Below, one piece after another: positions 48,471-57,341 of a stretch of 64,000 bases of DNA. The notes beneath the pieces are model-generated. The model was not told the origin of the DNA, made no database searches, and was given only the letters and a program-made list of their open reading frames with translations. Numbering within the stretch: position 1 is the stretch's first letter; every line of letters begins with the position of its first letter. The translations under genes were made by a program, and so were the position numbers. Origin of the DNA: Dactylosporangium sucinum (GTDB lineage: Bacteria > Actinomycetota > Actinomycetes > Mycobacteriales > Micromonosporaceae). The DNA is taken from assembly GCF_014647515.1 (NCBI RefSeq), contig NZ_BMPI01000041.1, positions 1 through 64,000 of the forward strand, read 5' to 3'.

Positions 48471-51400
48471 TCAGCCGCGGAGGCGGAGTCCCCGCGGCGT
48501 GCTGCGGAAGCCGGCCGCGGACAGCGCGTCGCGTAACGGGGAGGCCAGGATCGACTCCCCGTCCGCGCGTTCGACGGACAGCGCCCCGAGGGCACCGGCG
48601 TGGACGGCGTCGGCGAGGGCCTTGGCCGCGAGGGCGAGCAGGTCGGCATCGTCGACGTACGACAGGAGGGTCCGGCCGCCCCGCTCCACGTACAGCACGA
48701 GATCGCCGCCCACGGTCACGACCAGTGCGCCCGCCTTCCGCCCGGCCCGGTGACCGGAGCGCTCGCCGTCGCCGGCGTCGACGACGCGGTCGGGCCAGGG
48801 GAGGGCCGCCCCATACGGATTCGCGGGATCCGTGGCCGCCAGCACCAGCGAGTCGCGGCTCTCGGTGCCGCCCCGCAGCCGGTCGACGGCGCCCGGCAAC
48901 GCGAACTGGGCGGCGCCCAGCCCCTCGACGAAATACCCCCGCCGCGCCGCCCCGCGCTCCTCCATCGCCGCGAGCACCGGATAGACACCGGCGAACGCGC
49001 CGGGCAGGTCCTCGGCCATGACCGCCCCGCGCGTGACGACGCCGTGCCGGTCGAGCAGCAGCTCGGCGTTGGCGGTCGCGCGCCGGGTCGGGTCGAGGTC
49101 GCGGTCGGGCAGGCGGTGCCAGCGCCCGGCCGCGGTGGGCGGGCCGGTCCGCGCGACCGCGAGCGACGCGCGGACCATCGCCGATCCCGGCCGCCGGTAG
49201 CGGGAGCGCGGCGCCGACGGCCGCGACCGGTGCGCGCCGCCCCCGCCGAGCTTCGCCCGCAGCGGCGCCAGCGTGTCGTTGGAGATCCGACCGGCCCACA
49301 CGAGGTCCCACAGCGCCGCGACGAGATCCGCCTCCGAGAAAGTCCCGGCCGCTCGCGCGATCCCGCCCGCCGGGGCCTGGTCGTCGGTCCGTCCAGCGAC
49401 CCGGTCATCGGATCGGCCTACGGCCCGGCCACGGGTCCCGTCTGGACTGTCTGCCCCGGCTCTTCCCGTTGCGGCGCTTTCGGTTGCGGCTCTTCCCGCT
49501 CCGGCGCCGTTGCCGGTCCTGGCCCGGGCCTCAGCTCGGCCGCCGGTCACGCTCGGACCCTCGGCCCCCGCTCGGCCGCCGGTCCCGGTCGGACCTTCGG
49601 CCCCCGCTCGGCCATCGGTGCCGGCCGGGCCGGGTTGTCCGTGCCCGTTGAGCGGCGCGATGGGGTCCGTCGGGCGAGTGGTGGCGAGGATCTCGGCGAC
49701 GCGGTCGGCGAGGGTGCGCAGGAACAGGGCCTGGCCGCCCTCCAGGGCGGTCAGGATGGCGTCGTGGAGGGGGCCGCCGACGTCGGTCGGCGGTGGGAGC
49801 AGGAGCGGGGCGGTGTCGGCGAACGCCAGGCTGAGCCAGCCGTCGTGCTCGCCGATGGCGCCGGCACCGGCCCAGACCAGGTCGCCGGAGGCGCACAGCT
49901 CGTCGAGATACGCCGGGGTGTAGTCGGCGACGCGGGCCGGCAGGATCAGGCGCTCCAGCGCGGACGCCGGCATGGCGACGCCCTGGAGCTGCTCGATGGC
50001 CGACGCGACGGCGTCGACGCCGCGGGCCCGCGAGGCGCCGATGTGGTGCCACTGCGGCAGGAAGCGGGCGAGCGCGCGGGGCGGCACGGGCTCGATCTCG
50101 CGGCGCAGGGCGGCGAGCGAGCGACGGCGCAGCAGACGGAGGATCTCGGCTTCACACCACTCGGTGCCGGCGCCGCCCGGCGAGAACTCGCCCGACACCA
50201 CCGAGGCGAGGCGGCGCAGCGCCTGCTCGACGACGAACACCCCGAGTCCGAACCGCGCCGCGCAGGTCATCGCCAGGAACGGCCCGTGCGTGCGCGCATA
50301 GCGGGAGACCAGGTCGCCGAGCGGGTCGGCGACCGGCTCCAGATAGGCGGCCGGCAGGCCGACCGGCAGCGCCACGCCGAGCGCGTCGCGGAACCGGCCG
50401 GCGTCCTCGACCGAGATCCAGCGCGCCTCGCCCGCGACCCGCACCTGGATCGCCCGCCGCCGGGCGGCGAGCTCGACGGCCCAGGCCGGGTCGGCGCCGC
50501 GCTCGGTCAGCTCGGCGTCGGACAGGTCGCCGAGCACGCGCAGCATCTCGGCCACGTCCTCGGCGTCGCGCGGGGTGCGCTGGGCGCCGAGCCACTGCAG
50601 GCTTCGCTCGGTCTCGGTGACCACGTCGGGGTCGAGCAGCTCGCGCAGCTCCACCCGGCCGAGCAGCTCGGCGAGCAGCGTCGGGTCGAGCGCGAGCGCG
50701 GCGGCCCGCCGCTCGGCCAGCGGCGCGTCGCCCTCGTAGAGGAACGCCCCGACGTAGCCGAACAGCAGCGACCGGGCGAACGGCGACGGCCGCTGCGTCT
50801 CGACCTCGACCAGGCGCAGCTTGCGGCCGGCGATGTCGCGCATGACGCCGACGAGGCCGGCGACGTCGAACACGTCCTGCAGGCACTCGCGGGCGGCCTC
50901 CAGCGTGATCGGGAAGTCGGCGTAGTCCCGGGCCACGTCGAGCAGCTGGGCCGAGCGCTGACGCTGCTGCCAGAGCGGCTGGCGGCGGCGCGGGTCGCGG
51001 CGGGGCAGCAGCAGCGCGCGGGCCGCGCACTCGCGGAACCGGGCGGCGAACATCGCCGACGTGCCGACCGTCTCCTCGACGATGCCGGCGATCTCGTCGG
51101 GGTCGAACGCCACCAGGTCGGCCCCGGGCGGCTCGTCGACCACGTCGGGGAGCCGGACCACGATGCCGTCGTCGCTCGGCATCACCTGACCGTCGACGCC
51201 ATACCGCTCGTTGAGCCGCCGCCCGATCGCCAGCGCCCACGGGGCGTTGACCCGCGCGCCGAGGACACAGTGGACGGTCAGCCGCCAGTCGCCGAGCTCG
51301 TCGCGGAACCGCTCCACCAGCACGGTGCGGTCGTCGGGCAGGTGCCGGGTCGCCTCGCGCTGCTCCCGCAGATAGGCCAGGAGGTTGTCGGCGGCCCAGT

Positions 51401-53321
51401 CGTCCAGCCCGCCGGTGCGCAGGTGGGCGCGGGCCGCCTCGTCGCCCGACTTCACGAACCCGCGCAGCCGCGCGCCGATCGCCCGGCCCAGCTCGACGGG
51501 CCGGCCGGGGGAGTCGCCCTTCCAGAACGGCATCTTGGCGGCGGCGCCGGGCGCCGGGGAGACCAGCACGCGGTCGGGCGTGATGTCCTCGATGCGCCAC
51601 GAGGTGGAGCCGAGCAGGAAGACGTCGCCGACGCGTGACTCGTAGACCATCTCCTCGTCGAGCTCACCCACCCGCGCCGCCTTCTCGGCGCCGGCCAGGA
51701 ACACGCCGAACAGGCCGCGGTCGGGGATCGTCCCGCCGCTCGTCACGGCCAGCCGCTGGGCGCCCGGCCGCGCGGTGAGGACGCCCTCGGTGCGGTCCCA
51801 GACCACGCGCGGGCGCAGCTCGGCGAACGCCGTCGACGGATAGCGGCCGGCGAGCATGTCGAGCACCGCGAACAGCGCCGACTCGGGCAGGTCGGCGAAG
51901 ACCGCGGTGCGGCGGAGGAGCGCCGCCAGCTCGTCGACGTGCCAGGGCTCCATCGCCACCATCGCGATGATCTGCTGGGCCAGCACGTCGAGCGGGTTGC
52001 GCGGATAACGCAGCTCCTCGATGCCGCCCTCGACCATCCGCTCGGCCACGACCGCGCACGAGACCAGGTCGCCCCGGTGCTTGGGGAACACCACGCCGCG
52101 GGAGACGGCGCCGACCTGGTGCCCGGCCCGGCCGACCCGCTGCAGGCCGGCCGCGACGCTCGGCGGCGCCTCGATCTGCACCACCAGGTCGACCGAGCCC
52201 ATGTCGATGCCGAGCTCCAGGCTGGAGGTGGCGACCACGGCGGGCAGCTGCCCGGACTTGAGCGCCTCCTCGATGTGCTTGCGCTCCTCGCGGGACACGC
52301 TGCCGTGGTGTGCGCGGGCGACGACGGGCGGCGCCCCGTTGGCGGTGCCGGCCTGGGCCATCATCTCGGCCGGCGTGCGCGCCTGGTCGGGCTGCGGCAC
52401 CCCGGCCCGCGCGCCGGCGAGCTCGTTGATCCGCGCGCAGAGCCGCTCGGCGCCGCGCCGCGAGTTGGTGAACACGATCGTCGACCGGTGCGCCTCGATG
52501 AGGTCGAGCACCCGCTCCTCGACCGCGGGCCAGATCGATGCCTGCCGCGGCCCGTCCTCGTCGTCGTCGCCGTTGAACGCCTCGCCGAGCGCGGTCATGT
52601 CCTCGACCGGCACCTGGACCTCGACCTCGATGGTCTTGGCCGTGGGCGGCTGGACGATCTCGACCGGCGCGGCGCCGCCGAGGAACCGGGCGGTCTCGTC
52701 GATCGGCCGCACGGTCGCCGACAGGCCGACCCGCTGGGCGGGCCGCTCCAGCAGGGCGTCGAGCCGCTCCAACGACAGCGCCAGGTGCGCGCCGCGCTTG
52801 GTGGCGCACACGGCGTGCACCTCGTCGATGATCACCGTCTCGACGCCGCGCAGCGACTCCCGGGCCTGCGACGTGAGCAGCAGATAGAGCGACTCCGGCG
52901 TGGTGATCAGAATGTCGGGCGGGGTGCGGGTGAACGCGCGCCGCTCGTCGGCCGGGGTGTCGCCCGTGCGCATCGCCACCCGGATGTCCGGCGGCTCCAG
53001 CCCGAGCCGGGCGGCGGCCTGCCGGATGCCGGTCAGCGGGGCGCGCAGGTTGCGCTCGACGTCGACCGCGAGGGCCTTCAGCGGGCTGACATAGAGCACG
53101 CGGCAGCGTTTGGCCGGGTCGGCCGGCGGGTGCGCGGCGAGCTGGTCGAGGGACCACAGGAACGCCGCGAGGGTCTTGCCGGAGCCGGTCGGCGCCACGA
53201 CGAGCGCGTGCCGGCCGGCGGAGATCGCCTTCCACGCCCCCGCCTGTGCCGCGGTCGGCGCCGCGAACGCGGCGCGGAACCACTCGCGCGTCGCTGCCCC
53301 GAACCCACCGAGCTCCTTCAT
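48471..53321 (-). CDS. lhr: Lhr-type ATP-dependent helicase
   Basis: 1616-residue superfamily-2 3'-to-5' DNA (and RNA:DNA hybrid) helicase, DNA-damage inducible in mycobacteria. Motif I is APTGSGKT at residues 43-50; motif II is IIDEVHAV; SATV (motif III), VFTNSRRGAERL (motif IV) and QRVGRAGHQVGAVSRGVVFPKHRGDL (motif VI) are present. The Lhr-core winged helix and barrel and a long C-terminal domain follow. Mycobacterial Lhr is about 1500 residues; the extra length here is a Gly/Ala/Thr-rich linker encoded by about 49380-49650. ATG 53321 has AGGA upstream; ATG 53330 is an alternative. The single-gene unit is divergent from 53501. Confidence 0.95.
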   Translation of the reverse strand: MKELGGFGAATREWFRAAFAAPTAAQAGAWKAISAGRHALVVAPTGSGKTLAAFLWSLDQLAAHPPADPAKRCRVLYVSPLKALAVDVERNLRAPLTGIRQAAARLGLEPPDIRVAMRTGDTPADERRAFTRTPPDILITTPESLYLLLTSQARESLRGVETVIIDEVHAVCATKRGAHLALSLERLDALLERPAQRVGLSATVRPIDETARFLGGAAPVEIVQPPTAKTIEVEVQVPVEDMTALGEAFNGDDDEDGPRQASIWPAVEERVLDLIEAHRSTIVFTNSRRGAERLCARINELAGARAGVPQPDQARTPAEMMAQAGTANGAPPVVARAHHGSVSREERKHIEEALKSGQLPAVVATSSLELGIDMGSVDLVVQIEAPPSVAAGLQRVGRAGHQVGAVSRGVVFPKHRGDLVSCAVVAERMVEGGIEELRYPRNPLDVLAQQIIAMVAMEPWHVDELAALLRRTAVFADLPESALFAVLDMLAGRYPSTAFAELRPRVVWDRTEGVLTARPGAQRLAVTSGGTIPDRGLFGVFLAGAEKAARVGELDEEMVYESRVGDVFLLGSTSWRIEDITPDRVLVSPAPGAAAKMPFWKGDSPGRPVELGRAIGARLRGFVKSGDEAARAHLRTGGLDDWAADNLLAYLREQREATRHLPDDRTVLVERFRDELGDWRLTVHCVLGARVNAPWALAIGRRLNERYGVDGQVMPSDDGIVVRLPDVVDEPPGADLVAFDPDEIAGIVEETVGTSAMFAARFRECAARALLLPRRDPRRRQPLWQQRQRSAQLLDVARDYADFPITLEAARECLQDVFDVAGLVGVMRDIAGRKLRLVEVETQRPSPFARSLLFGYVGAFLYEGDAPLAERRAAALALDPTLLAELLGRVELRELLDPDVVTETERSLQWLGAQRTPRDAEDVAEMLRVLGDLSDAELTERGADPAWAVELAARRRAIQVRVAGEARWISVEDAGRFRDALGVALPVGLPAAYLEPVADPLGDLVSRYARTHGPFLAMTCAARFGLGVFVVEQALRRLASVVSGEFSPGGAGTEWCEAEILRLLRRRSLAALRREIEPVPPRALARFLPQWHHIGASRARGVDAVASAIEQLQGVAMPASALERLILPARVADYTPAYLDELCASGDLVWAGAGAIGEHDGWLSLAFADTAPLLLPPPTDVGGPLHDAILTALEGGQALFLRTLADRVAEILATTRPTDPIAPLNGHGQPGPAGTDGRAGAEGPTGTGGRAGAEGPSVTGGRAEARARTGNGAGAGRAATESAATGRAGADSPDGTRGRAVGRSDDRVAGRTDDQAPAGGIARAAGTFSEADLVAALWDLVWAGRISNDTLAPLRAKLGGGGAHRSRPSAPRSRYRRPGSAMVRASLAVARTGPPTAAGRWHRLPDRDLDPTRRATANAELLLDRHGVVTRGAVMAEDLPGAFAGVYPVLAAMEERGAARRGYFVEGLGAAQFALPGAVDRLRGGTESRDSLVLAATDPANPYGAALPWPDRVVDAGDGERSGHRAGRKAGALVVTVGGDLVLYVERGGRTLLSYVDDADLLALAAKALADAVHAGALGALSVERADGESILASPLRDALSAAGFRSTPRGLRLRG

Positions 53322-53385
53322 GCCACCCATCCTGCCTCGGGGGTACGACACTTTCCGAACCATCGGCCGATCGGATTATGGCTAT

Positions 53386-53414
53386 TTGCCCGAATTGAGG
53401 AGTTTGGCTAATGT
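53386..53414 (+). promoter_or_regulatory. candidate promoter upstream of gene 53501
   Basis: TTGCCC (53386-53391) and TAATGT (53409-53414) are separated by 17 bp in an AT-rich patch between the divergent lhr and 53501 genes. Confidence 0.45.
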
Positions 53415-53500
53415 GTGCGAATCCCCGCGCGGCGGCACGACGCCGCGAAGGGTGAACGTAGCCGCGCCCAGCGGGCGGGCAGGACGCACAGGAGTCGCCG

Positions 53501-53890
53501 GTGGCAGGACAGCGCACGATCGCCGCGCGGGCGGTCCGGCAGGAGTCCGACGTGCTGCTGCGGCAGCTGGACACGTACCTCGCGGCGCTGCGCTCCGGCC
53601 GCCCGGAGGCCGACGTCGACCACGCCGAGCGGGTCGCCGCCGCCCTGCGCCGCCTCATCGCCGAGACGTCCGGCGCCAGCGCCGTCGACCGGGCGCGCGT
53701 CCGCGCCGCCGTCCACTACTTCGTCTACCAGGGCCACCAGCGCCCGGCCCGCGGCGGCGCCCGCCTCACGCTGCTGACCGGTGGCCGCGCCGCGCCGGAG
53801 CGGCGCCGCAACGACCACCGCGTGGTCAACGACCTGCTGCGCGAGCTCGGCCGCCCCGATCTCGTGGTGGCCGACCCGCCGTCCACCTGA
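53501..53890 (+). CDS. hypothetical helical protein
   Basis: 129-residue soluble, mostly helical protein starting MAGQRTIAARAVRQESDVLLRQLDTYLAALRSGRPEADVDHAERVAAALRRLIAETSG. It then has a Tyr/His-rich centre (AVHYFVYQGHQRPARGGARLTLL) and a C-terminal helix. Family unknown. GTG 53501 is preceded by AGGAG at about 8 nt. A bidirectional terminator lies after its stop. Confidence 0.6.
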   Translation: MAGQRTIAARAVRQESDVLLRQLDTYLAALRSGRPEADVDHAERVAAALRRLIAETSGASAVDRARVRAAVHYFVYQGHQRPARGGARLTLLTGGRAAPERRRNDHRVVNDLLRELGRPDLVVADPPST

Positions 53891-53920
53891 CGCACCGAGC
53901 TTGCCTGGCCGGGCAGCGAA

Positions 53921-53953
53921 GGGGTCCCTCACCGACCGCTGGTGAGGGACCCC
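53921..53953. terminator. bidirectional hairpin between convergent genes
   Basis: Perfect 13-bp stem (53921-53933 with 53941-53953; GGGGTCCCTCACC) with a 7-nt loop, between the 53501 gene and leuE, which converge here. Confidence 0.88.
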
Positions 53954-53970
53954 CATGCGTTCGCGCACTG

Positions 53971-54624
53971 TCAGGACAGGTTGGCCGTCGCGAGCTTCAC
54001 GCTGAACGCCACGAACGCGCCGCCGACCGTCGCGCTCAGCCCGGCCGCCAGCTTGCGGCGCGACCGGAACTGGTCGGCGAGGTAGCGCCCGCCGAAGATC
54101 AGCACGGTGAGGTACAGCGCGGAAAGCACCTCGGCGATCACGCCGAGGATCGCGAAGCTCACCACCGGGTGCGGATAGGCCGGGTCGACGAACTGGATGA
54201 AGAACGAGACGAAGAACAGGATCGCCTTCGGGTTGAGCAGGCTGATCACCAGTGCGCGGCGCAACGGCCGGTCGGCCGGCGCCTCGGGCTGCGCGGCCAC
54301 GGCCGCCGGCACCGCGGGCGGGCGGCGGAACCGCCGGACGGTGTCGATCACCAGCCGCAGGCCGATGTAGGCGAGGTAGACCGCGCCCGCGTACTTCACC
54401 AGGTTGAACAGCCACGGGTAGGTGTGCAGCAGGGAGGCCACGCCGCCGGCCGACAGCGTCATGAGCACCGCGTCGCCGAGCCACACGCCGGCCGCCGCCC
54501 GGTAGCCGTCGCGCACCCCGCGGCGGGCCGCGACGGACAGCACGTAGATCGAGTTGGGCCCGGGCAGCAGCACGATCGCGGCCGTGCCGAGCACATAGGT
54601 CCAGGGATTGGTGACGCCGAGCAC
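53971..54624 (-). CDS. leuE: LysE/RhtB family exporter, LeuE-like
   Basis: 217-residue amino-acid exporter with six membrane helices. It tracks E. coli LeuE closely in order and wording: NPWTYVLGTAAIVLLPGPNSIYVLSVAARRGVRDGYRAAAGVWLGDAVLM, then YLAYIGLRLVIDTVRRF, and SLLNPKAILFFVSFFIQFVDPAYPH near residues 135-160. A leucine or related export role is inferred. GTG 54624 abuts the last base of the upstream PNPOx-GNAT gene, so the two are translated from one mRNA. Confidence 0.87.
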   Translation of the reverse strand: MLGVTNPWTYVLGTAAIVLLPGPNSIYVLSVAARRGVRDGYRAAAGVWLGDAVLMTLSAGGVASLLHTYPWLFNLVKYAGAVYLAYIGLRLVIDTVRRFRRPPAVPAAVAAQPEAPADRPLRRALVISLLNPKAILFFVSFFIQFVDPAYPHPVVSFAILGVIAEVLSALYLTVLIFGGRYLADQFRSRRKLAAGLSATVGGAFVAFSVKLATANLS

Positions 54625-55857
54625 TTACCGACCTCCAGCTGCCAGCGCCGCAGCGAGCCGGTCCCGCGCTCCGGGCCACTCGTCGGCGATCATCGCGAAC
54701 GAGACGGTATCGCGCCAGCTGCCGTCGGGCCGCTGGCGGTGGGCCCGCAGCACGCCCTCGCGCTGGGCGCCGAGCCGCACGATGGCCTGCTGTGACCGCT
54801 CGTTGCGGACGTCGGTGTGCCACTCCACCCGGATCGCGCCGAGCGTGTCGAACGCGTGCCCCATGAGCAGTAACTTCGACTCGGTGTTGATCGCGGTGCG
54901 CCACCACGGGCGGCCGAGCATCGTGTGGCCGATCGCGATGGACCGCCGAGCCGGGTCGACCGCGTAGTAGGACGTCGAGCCGAGAATCTTCCCCGTCGCC
55001 GGGTCGCGCTGCACGAGCGCCACGCGCCCCGGGTCGTCGACCGCGGCCGCCACGACCTGCGCCATCTCGGCGACGGAGGCCGGCCGCGGGACGGTCAGGT
55101 GCGTCCATACGTCGGGATCGTCCAGCGCCGCGAACAGCCCCTCGGCATGGACGCGGTCGAGCGGCTCGATCACCACATGCGAGCCGCGGAGCGTGGGCGC
55201 GGCATGCCAGGGCGAGGCGTCCTGCCGCAGATACTTCGGCAGCGGCACGGCCGAGGCGGGATCCGGCTCGGGGCGGCCCATCGTCAGGCGCAGGGGCACG
55301 ACGCCCGCCCAGTGCGGCAGCTCGAGGTCGGCCTCGTCGTCGCCGACGCCCTTGGCGCGGGTCTTCGCCGAGACCTCCTCGAGCCGCAGGGCCAGCAGGG
55401 CCGTCTGTGCGAGCTCCTTGGCGCTGGCCGGCCGGCTGTCGTCGGCGCGGCCGGGCACCACCTTGTCGACCAGGGCGGCGAACGCCTCCTCCCGCTCCTG
55501 CGGGTCGGTGACCAGCCGCGCGGTGCCGTGGGCGACCACCGAGCGGTAGTTGATGCTGTGGTTGAACTGGGAGCGGGCCAGCACCAGGCCGTCGATGAGG
55601 GTCACGGTGACGCAGACGGGCAGGCCCTCGTGCCGCGCGGCGAGCATGGGGCCGCTGCCGGTGGAGCCGTGGAGATAGAGCACGTCGCCGATCCGGGCGT
55701 GCAGGGTCGGCAGCACGCGGGGCGCGCCGTCGACGACGAAGCCGAGGTGGCAGACATACGCCTCGTCGAGGATCGCGTGGATCAGGCCCGCGTCATAGGA
55801 GGCGCGGTCGCCGAGCCGCCGGGTCGTCGTCCGCGCCGTCTTCTGGTAGGTGTCCAC
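54625..55857 (-). CDS. pyridoxamine 5'-phosphate oxidase-like / GNAT fusion protein
   Basis: 410-residue two-domain protein. Residues 1-200 are a flavin-reductase-like PNPOx (Pyridox_ox_2) barrel: CHLGFVVDGAPRVLPTLHARIGDVLYLHGSTGSGPM, then VCVTVTLIDGLVLARSQFNHSINYRSVVAHGTARLV. Residues about 225-400 form a GNAT acetyltransferase: LRGSHVVIEPLDRVHAEGLFAALDDPDVWTHLT, AIGHTMLGRPWWRTAINTESKLLLMGHAFD, and VEWHTDVRNERSQQAIVRLGAQREGVLRAH. GTG 55857 has GAGGTG upstream. It is divergent from a MocR/PdxR gene whose operator-like repeats lie in the 37-nt gap. Substrates unknown. Confidence 0.88.
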   Translation of the reverse strand: MDTYQKTARTTTRRLGDRASYDAGLIHAILDEAYVCHLGFVVDGAPRVLPTLHARIGDVLYLHGSTGSGPMLAARHEGLPVCVTVTLIDGLVLARSQFNHSINYRSVVAHGTARLVTDPQEREEAFAALVDKVVPGRADDSRPASAKELAQTALLALRLEEVSAKTRAKGVGDDEADLELPHWAGVVPLRLTMGRPEPDPASAVPLPKYLRQDASPWHAAPTLRGSHVVIEPLDRVHAEGLFAALDDPDVWTHLTVPRPASVAEMAQVVAAAVDDPGRVALVQRDPATGKILGSTSYYAVDPARRSIAIGHTMLGRPWWRTAINTESKLLLMGHAFDTLGAIRVEWHTDVRNERSQQAIVRLGAQREGVLRAHRQRPDGSWRDTVSFAMIADEWPGARDRLAAALAAGGR

Positions 55858-55877
55858 CGCAGCACCTCGTTTGTTCT

Positions 55878-55907
55878 AGTACAATCTCCGAACTGTGGCA
55901 GTACAAT
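55878..55907 (+). promoter_or_regulatory. direct repeats AGTACAAT, MocR-type operator candidate
   Basis: AGTACAAT occurs at 55878-55885 and 55900-55907, 22 bp apart (two helical turns). The first contains TACAAT, which ends 9 nt before GTG 55895; the second lies just inside the regulator coding region. Direct repeats spaced by whole turns are typical of MocR/PdxR binding sites, so autoregulation plus control of the divergent gene is inferred. Confidence 0.6.
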
Positions 55908-57217
55908 ATCAGCCGAGCGGCGGCACCGCAGCCGAGATCTCGGCCAGCATCGAGACCGGCGTCCGCACCGGCGGGCTCGACGCGGGCGCCCCGTTGCCGC
56001 CCGTGCGCAGCCTGGCCGCGGCGCTCGGGGTCAGTCCGGCGACGGTCGCAGCCGCCTATCGTGCGTTACGCGAACGCGGCGTGATCGAGACCGCCGGCCG
56101 CGGCGGCACGCGCGTCCGGCCGCGCCCGCCGGTGGCCCGCCGCACCGTGCACGCGCTCCCGGTCCCCGAGGGCGTCGTCGACCTCGCCGCCGGCGGTCCC
56201 GACCCGCACCTGTTACCGGGCCTGGCCCGGCACCTCATCCGGCTCTCGCACGACCTGCCCCCGGGAGGCTACGAGCACGGCGGGCCGCTGCCCGAGCTGC
56301 TCGACCTGGCCGGCGAGCGGTTCGCGGCCGACGGCATCCCCGCCGGTCGGCTGACGGTCACCGGCGGCGCCCTCGATGGCATCGAGCGGGCGCTGGTCGC
56401 CCACTTACGCCCCGGCGACCGGGTCGGGGTCGAGGACCCGGGCTGGGCCAACCTGCTGGACCTGGTCGCCGCGCTCGGGCTCACGGCGGTGCCGGTGCCG
56501 GTCGACGACGAGGGGCCGACCGAGGCCGGGCTGGCCGCCGCGCTGGCCGCCGGGGTCGCGGCCCTGGTGGTGACCGGTCGCGCGCAGAACCCGACCGGCG
56601 CGTTCGTCACCCGCAGGCGGGCCGAGGCCTTGCGGCGGAGGCTCATGCTGTACCGCCAAGTCCTCGTTCTTGAAGACGATCACGCGGCGGAACTGGCGCA
56701 CGAGCCGGCGCACCCGCTGGCCGGAGCGACCGGCTCGTGGGCCTACATCCGCTCGTTGTCCAAGCCGTACGGGCCCGATCTGCGCATGGCGCTGGTGGCC
56801 GGCGACGACACGACGATCGCGCGCATCGAGGGCCGCATGCGGCTGGGCACCGGCTGGGTCTCGACCGTCCTGCAGCGGCTCGCCGTGGAGCTGTGGCGCG
56901 ATCCCGGGACGCGGGACACGGTGGCGCGGGCGCGCGACGTCTACGCGGTGCGACGCCAGGCCCTGCGTGACGCGTTCGACGGGATGCCGACACACGGTGT
57001 GAGCGGGATCAACGTGTGGGTGCCGGTCGCCGACGAGACGTCGATGGTCGCCGGGCTGCGGGAGGAGGGGCTCGCGGTCGCGCCAGGTTCGATGTACCGC
57101 CTGGTCAGCCCGCCGGCGATCCGTATCACGACGGCCGCGCTCGATCCCCGCGACGCGCCGCGCGTGGCCGGAGCGGTGCTGCGCCGGGCCGCCGGAACCA
57201 TTCAGCGACAAGTGTGA
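55895..57217 (+). CDS. pdxR: MocR/PdxR-family regulator (GntR HTH + aminotransferase-like domain)
   Basis: 440-residue chimeric regulator. A GntR winged helix occupies residues about 8-78 (IETGVRTGGLDAGAPLPPVRSLAAALGVSPATVAAAYRALRERGVIETAGRGG). A fold-type-I aminotransferase domain follows, with YEHGGPLPELLDLAGERF, VGVEDPGWANLLDLV, RAQNPTGAFVTRRRAEAL, LEDDHAAEL and the PLP-binding Lys290 in SLSKPYGPDLRMAL. Such proteins sense PLP or amino compounds. The divergent partner encodes a PNPOx-like enzyme, so vitamin B6-linked control is plausible; the symbol is by subfamily resemblance. Confidence 0.88.
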   Translation: MAVQYQPSGGTAAEISASIETGVRTGGLDAGAPLPPVRSLAAALGVSPATVAAAYRALRERGVIETAGRGGTRVRPRPPVARRTVHALPVPEGVVDLAAGGPDPHLLPGLARHLIRLSHDLPPGGYEHGGPLPELLDLAGERFAADGIPAGRLTVTGGALDGIERALVAHLRPGDRVGVEDPGWANLLDLVAALGLTAVPVPVDDEGPTEAGLAAALAAGVAALVVTGRAQNPTGAFVTRRRAEALRRRLMLYRQVLVLEDDHAAELAHEPAHPLAGATGSWAYIRSLSKPYGPDLRMALVAGDDTTIARIEGRMRLGTGWVSTVLQRLAVELWRDPGTRDTVARARDVYAVRRQALRDAFDGMPTHGVSGINVWVPVADETSMVAGLREEGLAVAPGSMYRLVSPPAIRITTAALDPRDAPRVAGAVLRRAAGTIQRQV

Positions 57218-57341
57218 CATTTGGTGCTTGTTAGTCATTCGTGACGGCCGTTGACCCTAAGTTGTCGGACCCGACCGCTACTCTGCCAGCGCGTGGACAC
57301 CAGTACGGGGTGGTGTCGCCATCCAGGGAGGAAGAGACAGC

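Noticed and set aside
48600..51638. A 1012-codon open frame on the plus strand opposite lhr
   Set aside because: Antisense to the helicase; product is Arg/Gly/His-rich with no motif. It is a codon-bias shadow.
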